Part shown: positions 24,439 through 32,852 of the stretch, one piece after another
How positions within the stretch are numbered: the first letter of the stretch is position 1
How the letters are laid out: every line of letters begins with the position of its first letter
Origin: an uncultured Prevotellaceae bacterium
Lineage (GTDB): Bacteria; Bacteroidota; Bacteroidia; Bacteroidales; Muribaculaceae
Assembly: GCA_900541935.1 (NCBI GenBank)
Contig: UQLZ01000003.1
Coordinates: 1 to 64,000 of the forward strand
Length of the DNA stretch: 64,000 bases
Reading direction: 5' to 3'
Notes under the pieces: model-generated
The model's input: the letters and a program-made list of their open reading frames with translations, nothing else
The model's database searches: none
What the model was told of the DNA's origin: nothing
Program-made: the position numbers and the translations under genes

Positions 24439-27400
24439 TTAATTTGTTGTGCATTTGGCAGTGTTGTTTACCCTTTCAATAGATTGATAAACAAGACCGA
24501 ATATACCTGCTCTTGCACCAACTTTAGAGAAAGCGGGGTTGTTTCTGGTAGGGCAAACGCGGTTACTAAGGAAGATATAGATAATATCATTCTCAGGGTC
24601 AATCCAGAATGAAGTTCCTGTGTATCCAGTGTGGCCAACGACGCATGCCGGAGCCTCCTCGCAAGTTGAGGAGCGTTCAGGCTTTTCTGTGTTAGGCTTG
24701 TCAAATCCAAGCCCTCTATGTGAGTTTTTGCTTTTTGAAGTCATGAATGTTTTGACAACGTCAGGTGCTATTATTTGTGTGCCACCGTATGCTCCCTTAT
24801 TCAAGAGCATAGAGCAGTATTTTGCCAAGTCGTTTGCTGTTGAGAATAGTCCGGCATTTCCTTGCACTCCTGCTGAAAACGCGGCAGTCTCGTCATGAAC
24901 AGTACCAACGATAACTCCATCGCGGAAATACTCGTCAATTTCTGTAGCTGCTATTTCTGCCTTGTCGAATTTTTCAAGAGGCTTGTAGCAAGTTCTGAAA
25001 GCCCCGAGAGGACGGTAGATCTGCTCGTAGAGGAATTTGTCGTGTTTGGTGTTGTTTGCGTTCTCTTCTGCTTCCATAAGTAGGCAGAAGTTCAGGCAAC
25101 TGTATAGGTAATTCTTGTTGTCACGAAGTTCGATGTTGTGAATTTTCTGCATTATAGTATCGTAAGTTACCTGGCCAACAAACAATTTCTTACCCAACTG
25201 ATAGTTGAAAGCATCAGTTTTGTGGTCAGAAGTAATGTCGTGTCTAACTTTAGCGTCTTTGTTTAAGAATCCTCCACCTGCCTGTTTGGTGAAAACTGCC
25301 GTCCTTTTCCCTCCTACAAGTTTGCCTGTAAATGAAAGGCTATCGGTCATCTCTTTGTAGATGTTTAGAGCGGCTGGCATACCTGTTTCATGGTATAGAA
25401 TGTCCTTTATAAGGAAATTGCCCTTTTCTGTTCCTTTCAATTCGGGAATGAATTTTTCCAACTTGTCGTTAAGTTTCATGTTTCCCAAATCTATTGTTTT
25501 CATAATAGCAGGAAGTGTCCCTGTTGCTTTAGATACCGAGGCAAGGTCAAAAATTGTATTTGCAGTAACTTTAATTTTCTTTTTGTTGTCAGTGTAACCG
25601 TAGTTCCTGTTAAAAACAATTTTGCCGTTTTTGGCAACGAGCACCTGGCAACCAGTGTAGGCTCCTTGCTTGATTCCTTCTGTGGCAAGAGAATCTGCCT
25701 GGAAGATGAATTTTTCGTCAAGGCCAACTTCTTCTGCAATCCCATAGCCAATTCTTGATGGCTTTATGTTAACTCCAGTGCCACAACTCGCAACACCGTC
25801 AATGGATACAGGCGTCTTTCCAGATATTTCACTACCACCAAAAATTGCTTGAGCGGCGTATTCTTGTGCGAATTTTTCTTTTTCATAGCCTATTACGGCA
25901 GTGTTGCAGACGTTAATAGCCTCTTTGTGCTTAGTAAGGGCATACGGCGTTGTGAAGAATACAGGAATAACCTTTCCAGCACCGGCTCCCTTAATAATCT
26001 TGTTAAGGCAAGTTACCGCCCATTGGTCTTTAGTATATATGCCGACAATTACGGTAGAAGCATCTTTAACCTTTTCTGTAACGTTGTCAGCATTTGCAGC
26101 ATTCATTGCGTATTTTTCAACTGTAGTGTAAAGTCCGCATGTTTCTGTGAATTTATTAAAGGCATCATCTCCGATATTAACAACTGCAATTTTCTTTTCA
26201 ATGTGTTTTATCGGCAGAATATCGTTTTCATTTTTTATGGCAGTTATAGCGGCGGAATAGAGGTTTCGCATAACAAGTTCTGCACTTCTGGTATTGACAC
26301 TCTTTTCAGCATCATTTGCTGTTATCGTTGTGTTGTTGTATAGTTTTAGTGCATATTTGTATTTTAGAATTTTCTTGCAGGCATTGTCGATTAGTTTTTT
26401 GTCTTTACCACCATTTTCGTATGCCTTAATCATTGCGTCGTAATTTTTAGGCAGGTTCCTTGGTTCGAGAAGAACTTCCGCACCGGCACGCAGAGCAAGC
26501 AATCCGTTTGGTTGGTCATCAACGATTGCTCCTTTCATTTTTAGTGCATCGGTAAAGACCAGCCCTTTAAAGCCCATTTCTTCCTTGAGAAGTTTGGTAA
26601 CAACGCTACTGCAAAGAGAAGAAGGCAATTTGCCGGTCTTTAAAGCCGGAATGTTAAGGTGAGCAATCATTACGCCAGACAGACCTGCTTTAAAATAATT
26701 TTTGAAAGGGATAAGATCGCTTGACTGAAGTTCTATTAAAGAGCGTTCAACCAAAGGAAGAGTCTTGTGTGAGTCGTCGTGAGTGTCACCGTGTCCTGGA
26801 AAATGTTTTGATACAGACATAACGCCGTTGTCTTCAAGACCGCGCGAGTAGGCAATTGCCTTGCTGCTAACGTTTGACGGTTTCTCGCCAAAAGAGCGTG
26901 TTCCAATAACAGGGTTATTAGGATTGCTATTTACGTCAAGAACAGGAGCGAAGTTAACGCTTATTCCAAGTGCTTTGCATTCTTTGGCCATTTCCGCTCC
27001 ATATTCGTAGAGGAGTTTGTCATTTTGAATAGCACCAAGCATCATGTTTTTGGGGAAACGGGGTGTGTTCGGCATTCTCATAGAAAGACCCCATTCACCG
27101 TCGATAGCAACGAATACCGGTGTTTTTGAAATGCTGTTTATGTAATTTACCAGTTCTGCATGGTTCTTGGCAGGACCTGGGCTGAAATATATGCAGCCGA
27201 TATTGTACTTATTCACCAGCAGTTTTATCTCGTCTTTTGCTTTTTGAATATCCCTTGGAGCTACCGCTTGGGCAATTAATTGCCCAATTCGTTCTTCTGT
27301 TGAAAGTGAGTTGAAAACGCTATCAACCCATTCATTCATAGCATGGGAGTCGGTATTATTTAGCAAAATAGTTTTGTGTTTGCTGTTTGCCAAAAATGGA

Positions 27401-27441
27401 AGTAAGGCACATAGGGTAATTGTAATAATTAGTTTTTTCAT
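24439..27441 (-). CDS. GH3 beta-N-acetylhexosaminidase (NagZ-like) fused to a beta-lactamase-fold serine hydrolase
   Basis: An exported fusion of about 1000 residues. The start is taken at MKKLIITITLCALLPF, a good signal peptide, 13 bp after the upstream stop codon. The GH3 domain (about 35-375) carries SKHFPGHGDT with the DSH pair typical of NagZ-type enzymes, and nucleophile Asp in GLVFTDALKMKGA. A GH3 C-terminal domain follows (about 385-570). The last part (about 580-985) is a class C beta-lactamase/penicillin-binding-protein fold with SVSK (SxxK) in FDLASVSKATG, a YSCLNF segment and HTGYTGTS. Both halves point to cell-wall turnover: removing GlcNAc from muropeptides and cutting a D-Ala-type or ester bond. 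The fusion is seen in other Bacteroidota. The gene follows the nucleotidase gene and is probably co-transcribed. Confidence 0.88.
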   Translation of the reverse strand: MKKLIITITLCALLPFLANSKHKTILLNNTDSHAMNEWVDSVFNSLSTEERIGQLIAQAVAPRDIQKAKDEIKLLVNKYNIGCIYFSPGPAKNHAELVNYINSISKTPVFVAIDGEWGLSMRMPNTPRFPKNMMLGAIQNDKLLYEYGAEMAKECKALGISVNFAPVLDVNSNPNNPVIGTRSFGEKPSNVSSKAIAYSRGLEDNGVMSVSKHFPGHGDTHDDSHKTLPLVERSLIELQSSDLIPFKNYFKAGLSGVMIAHLNIPALKTGKLPSSLCSSVVTKLLKEEMGFKGLVFTDALKMKGAIVDDQPNGLLALRAGAEVLLEPRNLPKNYDAMIKAYENGGKDKKLIDNACKKILKYKYALKLYNNTTITANDAEKSVNTRSAELVMRNLYSAAITAIKNENDILPIKHIEKKIAVVNIGDDAFNKFTETCGLYTTVEKYAMNAANADNVTEKVKDASTVIVGIYTKDQWAVTCLNKIIKGAGAGKVIPVFFTTPYALTKHKEAINVCNTAVIGYEKEKFAQEYAAQAIFGGSEISGKTPVSIDGVASCGTGVNIKPSRIGYGIAEEVGLDEKFIFQADSLATEGIKQGAYTGCQVLVAKNGKIVFNRNYGYTDNKKKIKVTANTIFDLASVSKATGTLPAIMKTIDLGNMKLNDKLEKFIPELKGTEKGNFLIKDILYHETGMPAALNIYKEMTDSLSFTGKLVGGKRTAVFTKQAGGGFLNKDAKVRHDITSDHKTDAFNYQLGKKLFVGQVTYDTIMQKIHNIELRDNKNYLYSCLNFCLLMEAEENANNTKHDKFLYEQIYRPLGAFRTCYKPLEKFDKAEIAATEIDEYFRDGVIVGTVHDETAAFSAGVQGNAGLFSTANDLAKYCSMLLNKGAYGGTQIIAPDVVKTFMTSKSKNSHRGLGFDKPNTEKPERSSTCEEAPACVVGHTGYTGTSFWIDPENDIIYIFLSNRVCPTRNNPAFSKVGARAGIFGLVYQSIERVNNTAKCTTN

Positions 27442-27454
27442 TTTAGTTATGGAT

Positions 27455-28975
27455 TTATTCAAAGAACATTCTTGGGGTTGGGTCTGGATTTATTTGTTGA
27501 TTGTTTTTTGTCATTTCTTTTATGATGTCAATCATTGAATATTTCAGTGATACTTCGGTTTTTCCTAACAGTTTTGCTCTGGTAAGAGGTTCCATATTGT
27601 CACCGCCTTCATAAAGATAACTGATAGTTGCAATGGTGTAAGTTTTGTTTGGCTGAAGAGGCTCTCCGTCAATAAGAATTTCGACAGCCTTTTTGTCTTT
27701 ATAAGTTACTTTTACCTGCTTGCTTACGGCGTCACCATCGCGTGAGCCCATAATGTCGAATGCTTCCTTTATAGACTTTCCGTCAAGTTCAATAACGTTG
27801 ACATAGTTTTCGAAAGGCAGCATAGTGTGGATAAGACCTAAAGAAATGTCACCTTTAGGAAGAGGCTTGCGTATGCCGCCTTTGTTGCCTATGGCAAAAT
27901 CGATATGTTTGTCGGTGACTGTTTGGCCTATTTCATAAATCTTGTCAGCAACCCAGTTAGAAAGAGGGTTTGTGCCACGATTTGGGTATTCAGCGGCGGA
28001 TTTCCCAATGATGATTTGTTTCATTTCCTCTACACCCTTGTCGTAAGGTTTCAACCATTCCGCAATTTTTGGGTCTGTTCTGTCGTCATAGCGAGCGTCA
28101 ATCTTTATCAGTTCGCTTTTCGGGGTTTCATCAAGGTCATCAAGGTCTATTGTGATTTTTCCGAGATATTCTCCATTGCTTCCAGTTTGGGCAACGAGAA
28201 CAGTTTTACCGACTTTGTTTTTAAATAAACTCTGATGATTGTTCGATTTTGAGTCTATTCTTGTGTGAGAGTGTCCTCCGATTATTATGTTTATGTCCTT
28301 ACTGTTTAATGCGAGGATGGAGTCACAAGGCAAGTTAGGTCTGCTTGTTGTGTAGCCAATATGAGAAAGAACTATAACGTAGTCAGCCTTACCTTTGCTT
28401 TTTAGCATAGTTGCGATACTGTCGGCAACGAAAGCCGCATCTTTGTATTCCATACCAATGCGGTTACCAGGAAGAATCATACCCTCTGGTTGGCATCCAA
28501 TGCCGATGAAGGCAATTTTCTTGTCGTCAAATTTTTTGATTACGTATTCCTTTGTCATTCCTTTTAGCGGAGTTTTGTCGAAGTTATAGTTCGCACAAAT
28601 TTTTTCTGCTTTTAGAATCTTATAGTTTTTTGCAAGGGCCTCCAAACCGTTGTCGAACTCGTGGTTGCCAATGGTTACTATGTCGTAACCGAGTTTGTTC
28701 ATGCCCCCGTATTCAACTTCACCGCCAAAAGCAGTAAAATAGAGAAAACCTTGAACGTCGTCACCAGCATCAACAAGTAGAGAATGCTCTTCTGTGTTTC
28801 TAATGCTGTCGATAACAACCTTTCTTCTGGCAAGTCCACCAGCATATTTGGTTTTTTCGGGAACAATGTTGCCGTGAACGTCATTAGTGTGCATAATCAC
28901 TAAATCGTCAGCGGCGGCCGGCTGGCACAAGAAAATGGCAGACAGTCCAACTATTACTATATTTTTGATTTTCAT
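27455..28975 (-). CDS. Periplasmic 5'-nucleotidase (metallophosphatase family)
   Basis: A 506-residue exported enzyme of the UshA/5'-nucleotidase family. Signal peptide (1-22, cleaved after AAA), a metallophosphatase domain (about 24-290) with the two-metal ligands in MHTNDVHGN, VDAGDDVQGF, TIGNHEFDNG, LSHIGYT and GGHSHTR, and the 5'-nucleotidase C-terminal domain (about 320-480) with GNKGGIRKPLPKGDIS and the substrate-stacking region near GDNMEPL. It would strip phosphate from nucleotides, or a related phosphoester, in the periplasm to salvage nucleosides and phosphate. It lies directly upstream of the GH3/beta-lactamase fusion (13 bp), suggesting joint action on envelope-derived material. 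The real substrate is not deducible. Confidence 0.93.
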   Translation of the reverse strand: MKIKNIVIVGLSAIFLCQPAAADDLVIMHTNDVHGNIVPEKTKYAGGLARRKVVIDSIRNTEEHSLLVDAGDDVQGFLYFTAFGGEVEYGGMNKLGYDIVTIGNHEFDNGLEALAKNYKILKAEKICANYNFDKTPLKGMTKEYVIKKFDDKKIAFIGIGCQPEGMILPGNRIGMEYKDAAFVADSIATMLKSKGKADYVIVLSHIGYTTSRPNLPCDSILALNSKDINIIIGGHSHTRIDSKSNNHQSLFKNKVGKTVLVAQTGSNGEYLGKITIDLDDLDETPKSELIKIDARYDDRTDPKIAEWLKPYDKGVEEMKQIIIGKSAAEYPNRGTNPLSNWVADKIYEIGQTVTDKHIDFAIGNKGGIRKPLPKGDISLGLIHTMLPFENYVNVIELDGKSIKEAFDIMGSRDGDAVSKQVKVTYKDKKAVEILIDGEPLQPNKTYTIATISYLYEGGDNMEPLTRAKLLGKTEVSLKYSMIDIIKEMTKNNQQINPDPTPRMFFE

Positions 28976-29277
28976 ATTTTATTGGTTTTATTTTACGAAT
29001 TTACGACAAAAATTACGTAGTTGTTTGCAAAAAATACATTATTTGCAAAATATAACATTTTTGTAGCCTATTAAGGGAAATAGTTGAATATATAACTGTC
29101 TGAGCCATTCTATATTGGATGTAAATAAGCGATAAAAACGCAAAAGGTATAAAAACTTATTAACTAAGTTGCATAATTGGAAAATAATTAGTTACTTTGC
29201 ACCGCTTTTCGCAATCTCTGGCAAGACAGGTGGTTTGTTACATTGCGATAATTATTAACGTTTTAATTTATAGTAAA
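28976..29277 (+). promoter_or_regulatory. Divergent promoter region with rplS promoter
   Basis: This 302-bp gap separates the nucleotidase gene (minus) from rplS (plus). For rplS, GTTG (29168-29171) and TTACTTTG (29192-29199) are 20 bp apart, near the Bacteroidota consensus, leaving a leader of about 75 bp. For the nucleotidase operon I find only a poor -7. The middle (about 29000-29160) is AT-rich with nothing recognisable. Confidence 0.55.
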
Positions 29278-29637
29278 ATGGATTTGATTAAAGTTGCCGA
29301 AGAGGCTTTTGCTACAGGCAAGCAACATCCGGAGTTCGGACCGGGCGATACTATTACAGTAGCATATCGCATTAAAGAGGGTAACAAGGAACGTATCCAG
29401 CAGTACCGCGGCGTTGTAATCCGCATTTCTGGTGATGGAGAAAAGAAGCGTTTCACAGTTCGTAAGATGAGCGACAACATTGGTGTTGAGCGTATTTTCC
29501 CAATTGAGTCTCCGTTTATCGACAGTATTACAGTTAACAAATATGGTAAAGTTCGCCGTGCAAAATTGTACTATCTTCGCGAACTTACTGGTAAGAAGGC
29601 TCGTATTAAAGAGCGTCGTGTTAACACTGTTAAGTAA
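29278..29637 (+). CDS. rplS: 50S ribosomal protein L19
   Basis: A 120-residue-class L19 (bL19), which sits at the subunit interface. Start chosen at [11 protein letters not shown] because the longer in-frame version crosses the promoter. Core motifs are [32 protein letters not shown] and [15 protein letters not shown], ending in [21 protein letters not shown] (in two overlapping halves). It is alone here, without the rimM-trmD partners usual in Proteobacteria, as is normal in Bacteroidota. A terminator follows. Confidence 0.96.
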   Translation: MDLIKVAEEAFATGKQHPEFGPGDTITVAYRIKEGNKERIQQYRGVVIRISGDGEKKRFTVRKMSDNIGVERIFPIESPFIDSITVNKYGKVRRAKLYYLRELTGKKARIKERRVNTVK

Positions 29638-29662
29638 GCGAGAACAATTCCGAATGACATAT

Positions 29663-29692
29663 AAAAGAGGATGCCAACTGCATCCTCTTTTG
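29663..29692 (+). terminator. Terminator after rplS
   Basis: AAAAGAGGATG (29663-29673) pairs perfectly with CATCCTCTTTT (29681-29691) across a 7-base loop, 26 bp after the rplS stop codon. Confidence 0.9.
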
Positions 29693-29883
29693 TCGTTTTT
29701 AGGGGATAAGGTAGATAGGGGATGAGGGAACTATAGTAGGTATGGTATGAATAGTATTTTTAGGCTCAGAAGCAAAAAGGTATGGGATTGACCCAAAAGC
29801 CATAACTCTATAAGGCTGCTCTCGTCAAACACAATCAATAAACCATTTGCTCCTACAGAGCGCTTTTTTAGGAGTGTTGCTTA
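29693..29883. other. Intergenic DNA with no recognised feature
   Basis: No plausible gene or RNA is visible. This is the left part of an 1.1-kb gene-free stretch whose right part holds the repeats listed next. Confidence 0.5.
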
Positions 29884-29902
29884 CCTGGGGCGTTGCCCCA
29901 GG
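29884..29902. repeat. Small hairpin repeat, CCTGGGGC/GCCCCAGG
   Basis: An 8-bp perfect stem around GTT. The flanking text (CTTACCTGGGGCGTTGCCC, then GGCTGATGAACC) has the look of a dispersed non-coding repeat common in Bacteroidota genomes. It is GC-rich against an AT-rich background. Confidence 0.55.
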
Positions 29903-29960
29903 CTGATGAACCATTGGGCTTTCAGCCGCAAATATAATTGTTTTTTGATTTCGCAATCGC

Positions 29961-30049
29961 GGACGCTTTTATTCAAAGCGTCCCTACAGTGAATGTTACT
30001 CAATTGATTGAATATCTGTTATTTGTAGGGACACATTGCAAATGTGTCC
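29961..30049. repeat. Pair of REP-like hairpins in mirror arrangement
   Basis: Hairpin 1: GGACGCTTT (29961-29969) with AAAGCGTCC (29975-29983). Hairpin 2: GGACACATT (30029-30037) with AATGTGTCC (30041-30049). The outer flanks mirror each other: GCGGAC on the left and GTCCGC on the right, and inside CCCTACA faces TGTAGGG. The pair looks like a REP or miniature mobile element formed of two inverted half-units. Confidence 0.65.
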
Positions 30050-30065
30050 GCAACGCACGAATAAA

Positions 30066-30305
30066 ATGGATTTTAAATGTTTCTTATTCCGCAACAAAGT
30101 CGAAGAGGCTAAATTTTATTCATTCAACGTCATAGCCTCTACATTCTATAAGCACTACGTTAACTTCTAAAACAACCGTTCAACTAATGGGATGGCAGAA
30201 TCGTTCAATGCTAAAATCAAACTGTTCAGAGCGAATCAAAGAGGTATTGCCGACAAGGAGTTCTTCTTTTTCCGTATAGCTAAATTATTTGGTTATCCAC
30301 ACTAA
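30066..30305 (+). pseudogene. ISAon1/ISL3-type transposase remnant (C-terminal end)
   Basis: Reading one frame from 30066 gives EEAKFYSFNVIASTFYKHY then VNF, a TAA at 30168-30170, then NNRSTNGMAESFNAKIKLF and RANQRGIADKEFFFFRIAKL to the stop at 30303-30305. This is the conserved C-terminus of ISAon1-family transposases (NYFDNRSTNA.AESFNAKIK.FR...RG). The N-terminal four fifths are missing and the frame is broken by the TAA, so it is a dead relic. No intact element ends are visible beside it. Confidence 0.85.
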
Positions 30306-30335
30306 AAATCTACTGACCCTATTTTTAGGCTGCGT

Positions 30336-30770
30336 CTCGGTTTGTATTATCTTTCGCTATGCGCAAGATAGGATGCGGTTCGGCAAAGTCGAACTAAAAA
30401 CTGTGTTTTTGTTTGTCTCTGCTCTCACCTTTCACTATCTTTTGTTAAGATAAACTGCACCTCGGAATAAAAAACAAGAAAACTTGTTTTTTCTCCTCTC
30501 GGTTTGTATTATCTTTCGCTATGCACAAGATAGGATGCGGTTCGGCATAGTCAAACTAAAAAACTGTGTTTTTGTTTGTCTCTGCTCTCACCTTGCACTA
30601 TCTTTTGATAAGATAAACTGCACCTCGGAATAAAAAACAAGTAAACTTGTTTTTTCTCCTCTCGGTTTGTATTATCTTTCACTTCGTGCAAGATAGGCTG
30701 CGATTCGGCAAAAATCCCTAAAAACTACGTTTTTATTTTTTTTTGCTCTCACCTTGCACTATCTTTGCAC
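30336..30770 (+). repeat. Three tandem ~162-bp repeats carrying promoter modules
   Basis: Units start at 30336, 30498 and 30661, each with CTCGGTTTGTATTATCTTTC; the third is cut short at about 30770. Each unit holds TATCTT...AAGATA hairpins, a TTCGGCA box, an A-rich then T-rich stretch and GCTCTCACCTT.CACTATCTTT. The last part includes a TATCTTTG -7 element in the third unit, and degenerate versions in the others. Units 1 and 2 differ at only a few sites. A partial inverted copy occurs at 18688-18753. Confidence 0.88.
30760..30767 (+). promoter_or_regulatory. -7 element supplied by the last repeat unit
   Basis: TATCTTTG at 30760-30767 fits the consensus and lies 28 bp before the PCMD lipoprotein ATG. 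The upstream T-run contains TTTG at 30742-30745, closer than usual. The gene's promoter is thus part of a repeat unit. Confidence 0.65.
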
Positions 30771-30795
30771 CATATTTTGAATAAGATTTGTTATT

Positions 30796-32049
30796 ATGGG
30801 TAATTTTTTTAAAATCTGTGCCGTGGGTTTGACAGCGGCAATTGGGATTACTTCCTGTATCCAAGAAGAGGCGTTGAACACAGAATGCGATATTCTTACT
30901 TGTACAGTGCCTGAATCTATCTTGGAATCAGCAGTTGTTATTGATAATTATACTGTTATACTTCGTATCAAGCCTGATGGCGATATCTCAAAGTTGGCTC
31001 CAGAATTTACTCTTACAGATGGAGCAACAATTTCACCTGCAAGTGGTACTCCGCAAGATTTCTTAAATGCAAAAAATCATACTATTTATTATACTGTAAC
31101 ATCACAAGATGGTGAGTGGTCAAAGAGGTACCCTGTAAAGGTTATCCAGCAGGAAGTGCCTGCAGAATATAACTTTAACGGCAACCGCCTTGATCCCAGC
31201 AACAAGTATTCGATATTTGTTGAACGCGATGGCAATGGGGAGTCTGTGTTGACATGGGCATCTGGCAATCCAGGTTACGTTATGTGCGGTGTTGCTGATA
31301 GAAATGCTCAGAAGGATTATGGCTATCCTGATGATCCTTTGACATATAAGCAGCATATTTGGAAATATTTTCCGACAAGGGCTGTCTATGCAGATGATGT
31401 CGTTTTGAAAAAGAATGCAGAAGACGGAAATACGTATTTTTATAATCCGGACGGAACATACGCAAAACCTGAGTATATTAGACTGACAACGTGTTCTACT
31501 GGATTCTTTGGCTCTTCTGTTGGAATGCCAATTGCGGCGGGTAATATGTTCCAGGGCTTTTTTGACCTTGGCCAGGCTATCGGCAATGCCCGTGGTGCAA
31601 CTAAGTTTGGTGAACCTTACCATTATGTTCCTGTCAGATTGCAGGGTCGTTACAGGTACAAGGCTGGTAAGGTGTTTACCGATAAGTATGGCAGGGTAGT
31701 TCCTGATAAGAAAGATATTTTCTCAATCTATGCCCTTTTCTTTGAGTCAGAACCAGGTAAGGTTGACTATATAGATGGCTACATTCACGAAAAGAATTTC
31801 CAGCATGAAAATTTGGTTTCTATCGCTATGGTAGGCGACGAGAGAGAGTCTGACGAGTGGGTTACTTTCGATGTTCCGTTTGAGAAGGCTGTCAATGGCA
31901 GGGAGTTGGATAGAGACAAGTTGGGTCAAGGTGTCTACAAGGTAGGCATTGTAATTTCATCAAGTCTTGACGGCGATGTCTTTGAAGGAGCAGTTGGCAG
32001 TACTCTTGATATTGCCGATTTGAAGTTAGTTAATGAAAATGAAGAATAA
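30796..32049 (+). CDS. PCMD-domain surface/periplasmic lipoprotein
   Basis: A 417-residue lipoprotein: signal peptide with lipobox (GITSCIQEE, Cys 21), an Ig-like N-terminal domain (about 28-120) with the pattern LAPEFTLTDGATISPASGTPQDF, and a C-terminal PCMD (putative carbohydrate metabolism) domain (about 125-412). Proteins of this layout are common Bacteroidota envelope lipoproteins, usually encoded next to an outer-membrane barrel, as here 15 bp downstream. The C-terminal domain is thought to bind glycans by structure, but no ligand or activity is established. No catalytic residues can be named. Expression starts from a repeat-borne promoter. Confidence 0.82.
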   Translation: MGNFFKICAVGLTAAIGITSCIQEEALNTECDILTCTVPESILESAVVIDNYTVILRIKPDGDISKLAPEFTLTDGATISPASGTPQDFLNAKNHTIYYTVTSQDGEWSKRYPVKVIQQEVPAEYNFNGNRLDPSNKYSIFVERDGNGESVLTWASGNPGYVMCGVADRNAQKDYGYPDDPLTYKQHIWKYFPTRAVYADDVVLKKNAEDGNTYFYNPDGTYAKPEYIRLTTCSTGFFGSSVGMPIAAGNMFQGFFDLGQAIGNARGATKFGEPYHYVPVRLQGRYRYKAGKVFTDKYGRVVPDKKDIFSIYALFFESEPGKVDYIDGYIHEKNFQHENLVSIAMVGDERESDEWVTFDVPFEKAVNGRELDRDKLGQGVYKVGIVISSSLDGDVFEGAVGSTLDIADLKLVNENEE

Positions 32050-32064
32050 AAAGGAGGAACAGTC

Positions 32065-32841
32065 ATGAAAAAATATATATTAACTGTAATTGCAGCGTTA
32101 ACGGTTTTTGCAGGATTTAGTCAGGTTAGCCGTACAAAAGCGTTGATAAATGCTTCTTTGAAAAATTGGGAGATAGAATTGCGTGCGGGTTATAATATAG
32201 GTGGAGTTGCTCCGCTTCCATTGCCTCAAGAAATAAGAAAATTGGAAAGTTACAGTCCAACATTGCCTTTCTCTGTTGAGGCTGATTTTACTAAACGCTT
32301 TGGCTCAGAAAACAAATGGGGTATTCTTTTCGGTGTTAAAATGGAAAACAAGAATATGGACACAAAAGCGAAAGTTAAGAACTACAATATGGAAATAGTT
32401 GGTGACGGAGGGGAGAAAGTTGGCGGTCGCTGGACTGGTGGCGTTCAGACTTCTGTTAGAAATTCATATCTCACTTTCCCGATTTTGGGCATTTATCGTG
32501 TCCACCCGCGAACAAATATCAAACTTGGAGTGTTCTTGTCATATATGATGGAAGGAAAGTTTGAGGGTTATGTCTATGACGGATATCTTCGTCAAGGCGA
32601 TCCAACAGGTTTGAAGGTGGAGTATTCCGGAGATGATGTTGCAACATATGATTTTTCAGATGATTTGCGAACATTCCAATGGGGTGCTCAAGCCGGTGTT
32701 GACTGGAAAGCATTCAAGCACCTGAAACTTTATGCAGATTTAACTTGGGGTTTGAATAACGTCTTCCATAGCGACTTCAAGACTATTACATTTGATATGC
32801 ACCCGATTTATCTAAATCTTGGTGTAGGTTACATATTTTAA
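32065..32841 (+). CDS. Outer-membrane beta-barrel protein (PorT-like family)
   Basis: A 258-residue outer-membrane protein with signal peptide (1-19, GFSQ) and alternating hydrophobic strands consistent with an 8-10 strand barrel, ending in the C-terminal Phe of LNLGVGYIF, which the BAM machinery recognises. Segments such as WEIELRAGYNIGG and YLTFPILGIYRVHPRTNIKLG are typical of the PorT/OmpW-like barrels of Bacteroidota. It follows the PCMD lipoprotein by 15 bp and precedes ddh by 11 bp. It probably forms a surface complex with the lipoprotein. Transport or structural role is unknown. Confidence 0.75.
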   Translation: MKKYILTVIAALTVFAGFSQVSRTKALINASLKNWEIELRAGYNIGGVAPLPLPQEIRKLESYSPTLPFSVEADFTKRFGSENKWGILFGVKMENKNMDTKAKVKNYNMEIVGDGGEKVGGRWTGGVQTSVRNSYLTFPILGIYRVHPRTNIKLGVFLSYMMEGKFEGYVYDGYLRQGDPTGLKVEYSGDDVATYDFSDDLRTFQWGAQAGVDWKAFKHLKLYADLTWGLNNVFHSDFKTITFDMHPIYLNLGVGYIF

Positions 32842-32852
32842 GGTAAAAAAAG

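Noticed and set aside
29938..30135. A 65-codon frame in the repeat patch
   Set aside because: It runs through the two REP-like hairpins and the transposase relic in the wrong frame, so it is accidental.
30336..30770. CRISPR array
   Set aside because: The repeats are ~162 bp and contiguous, with no spacers and no cas genes in the window.
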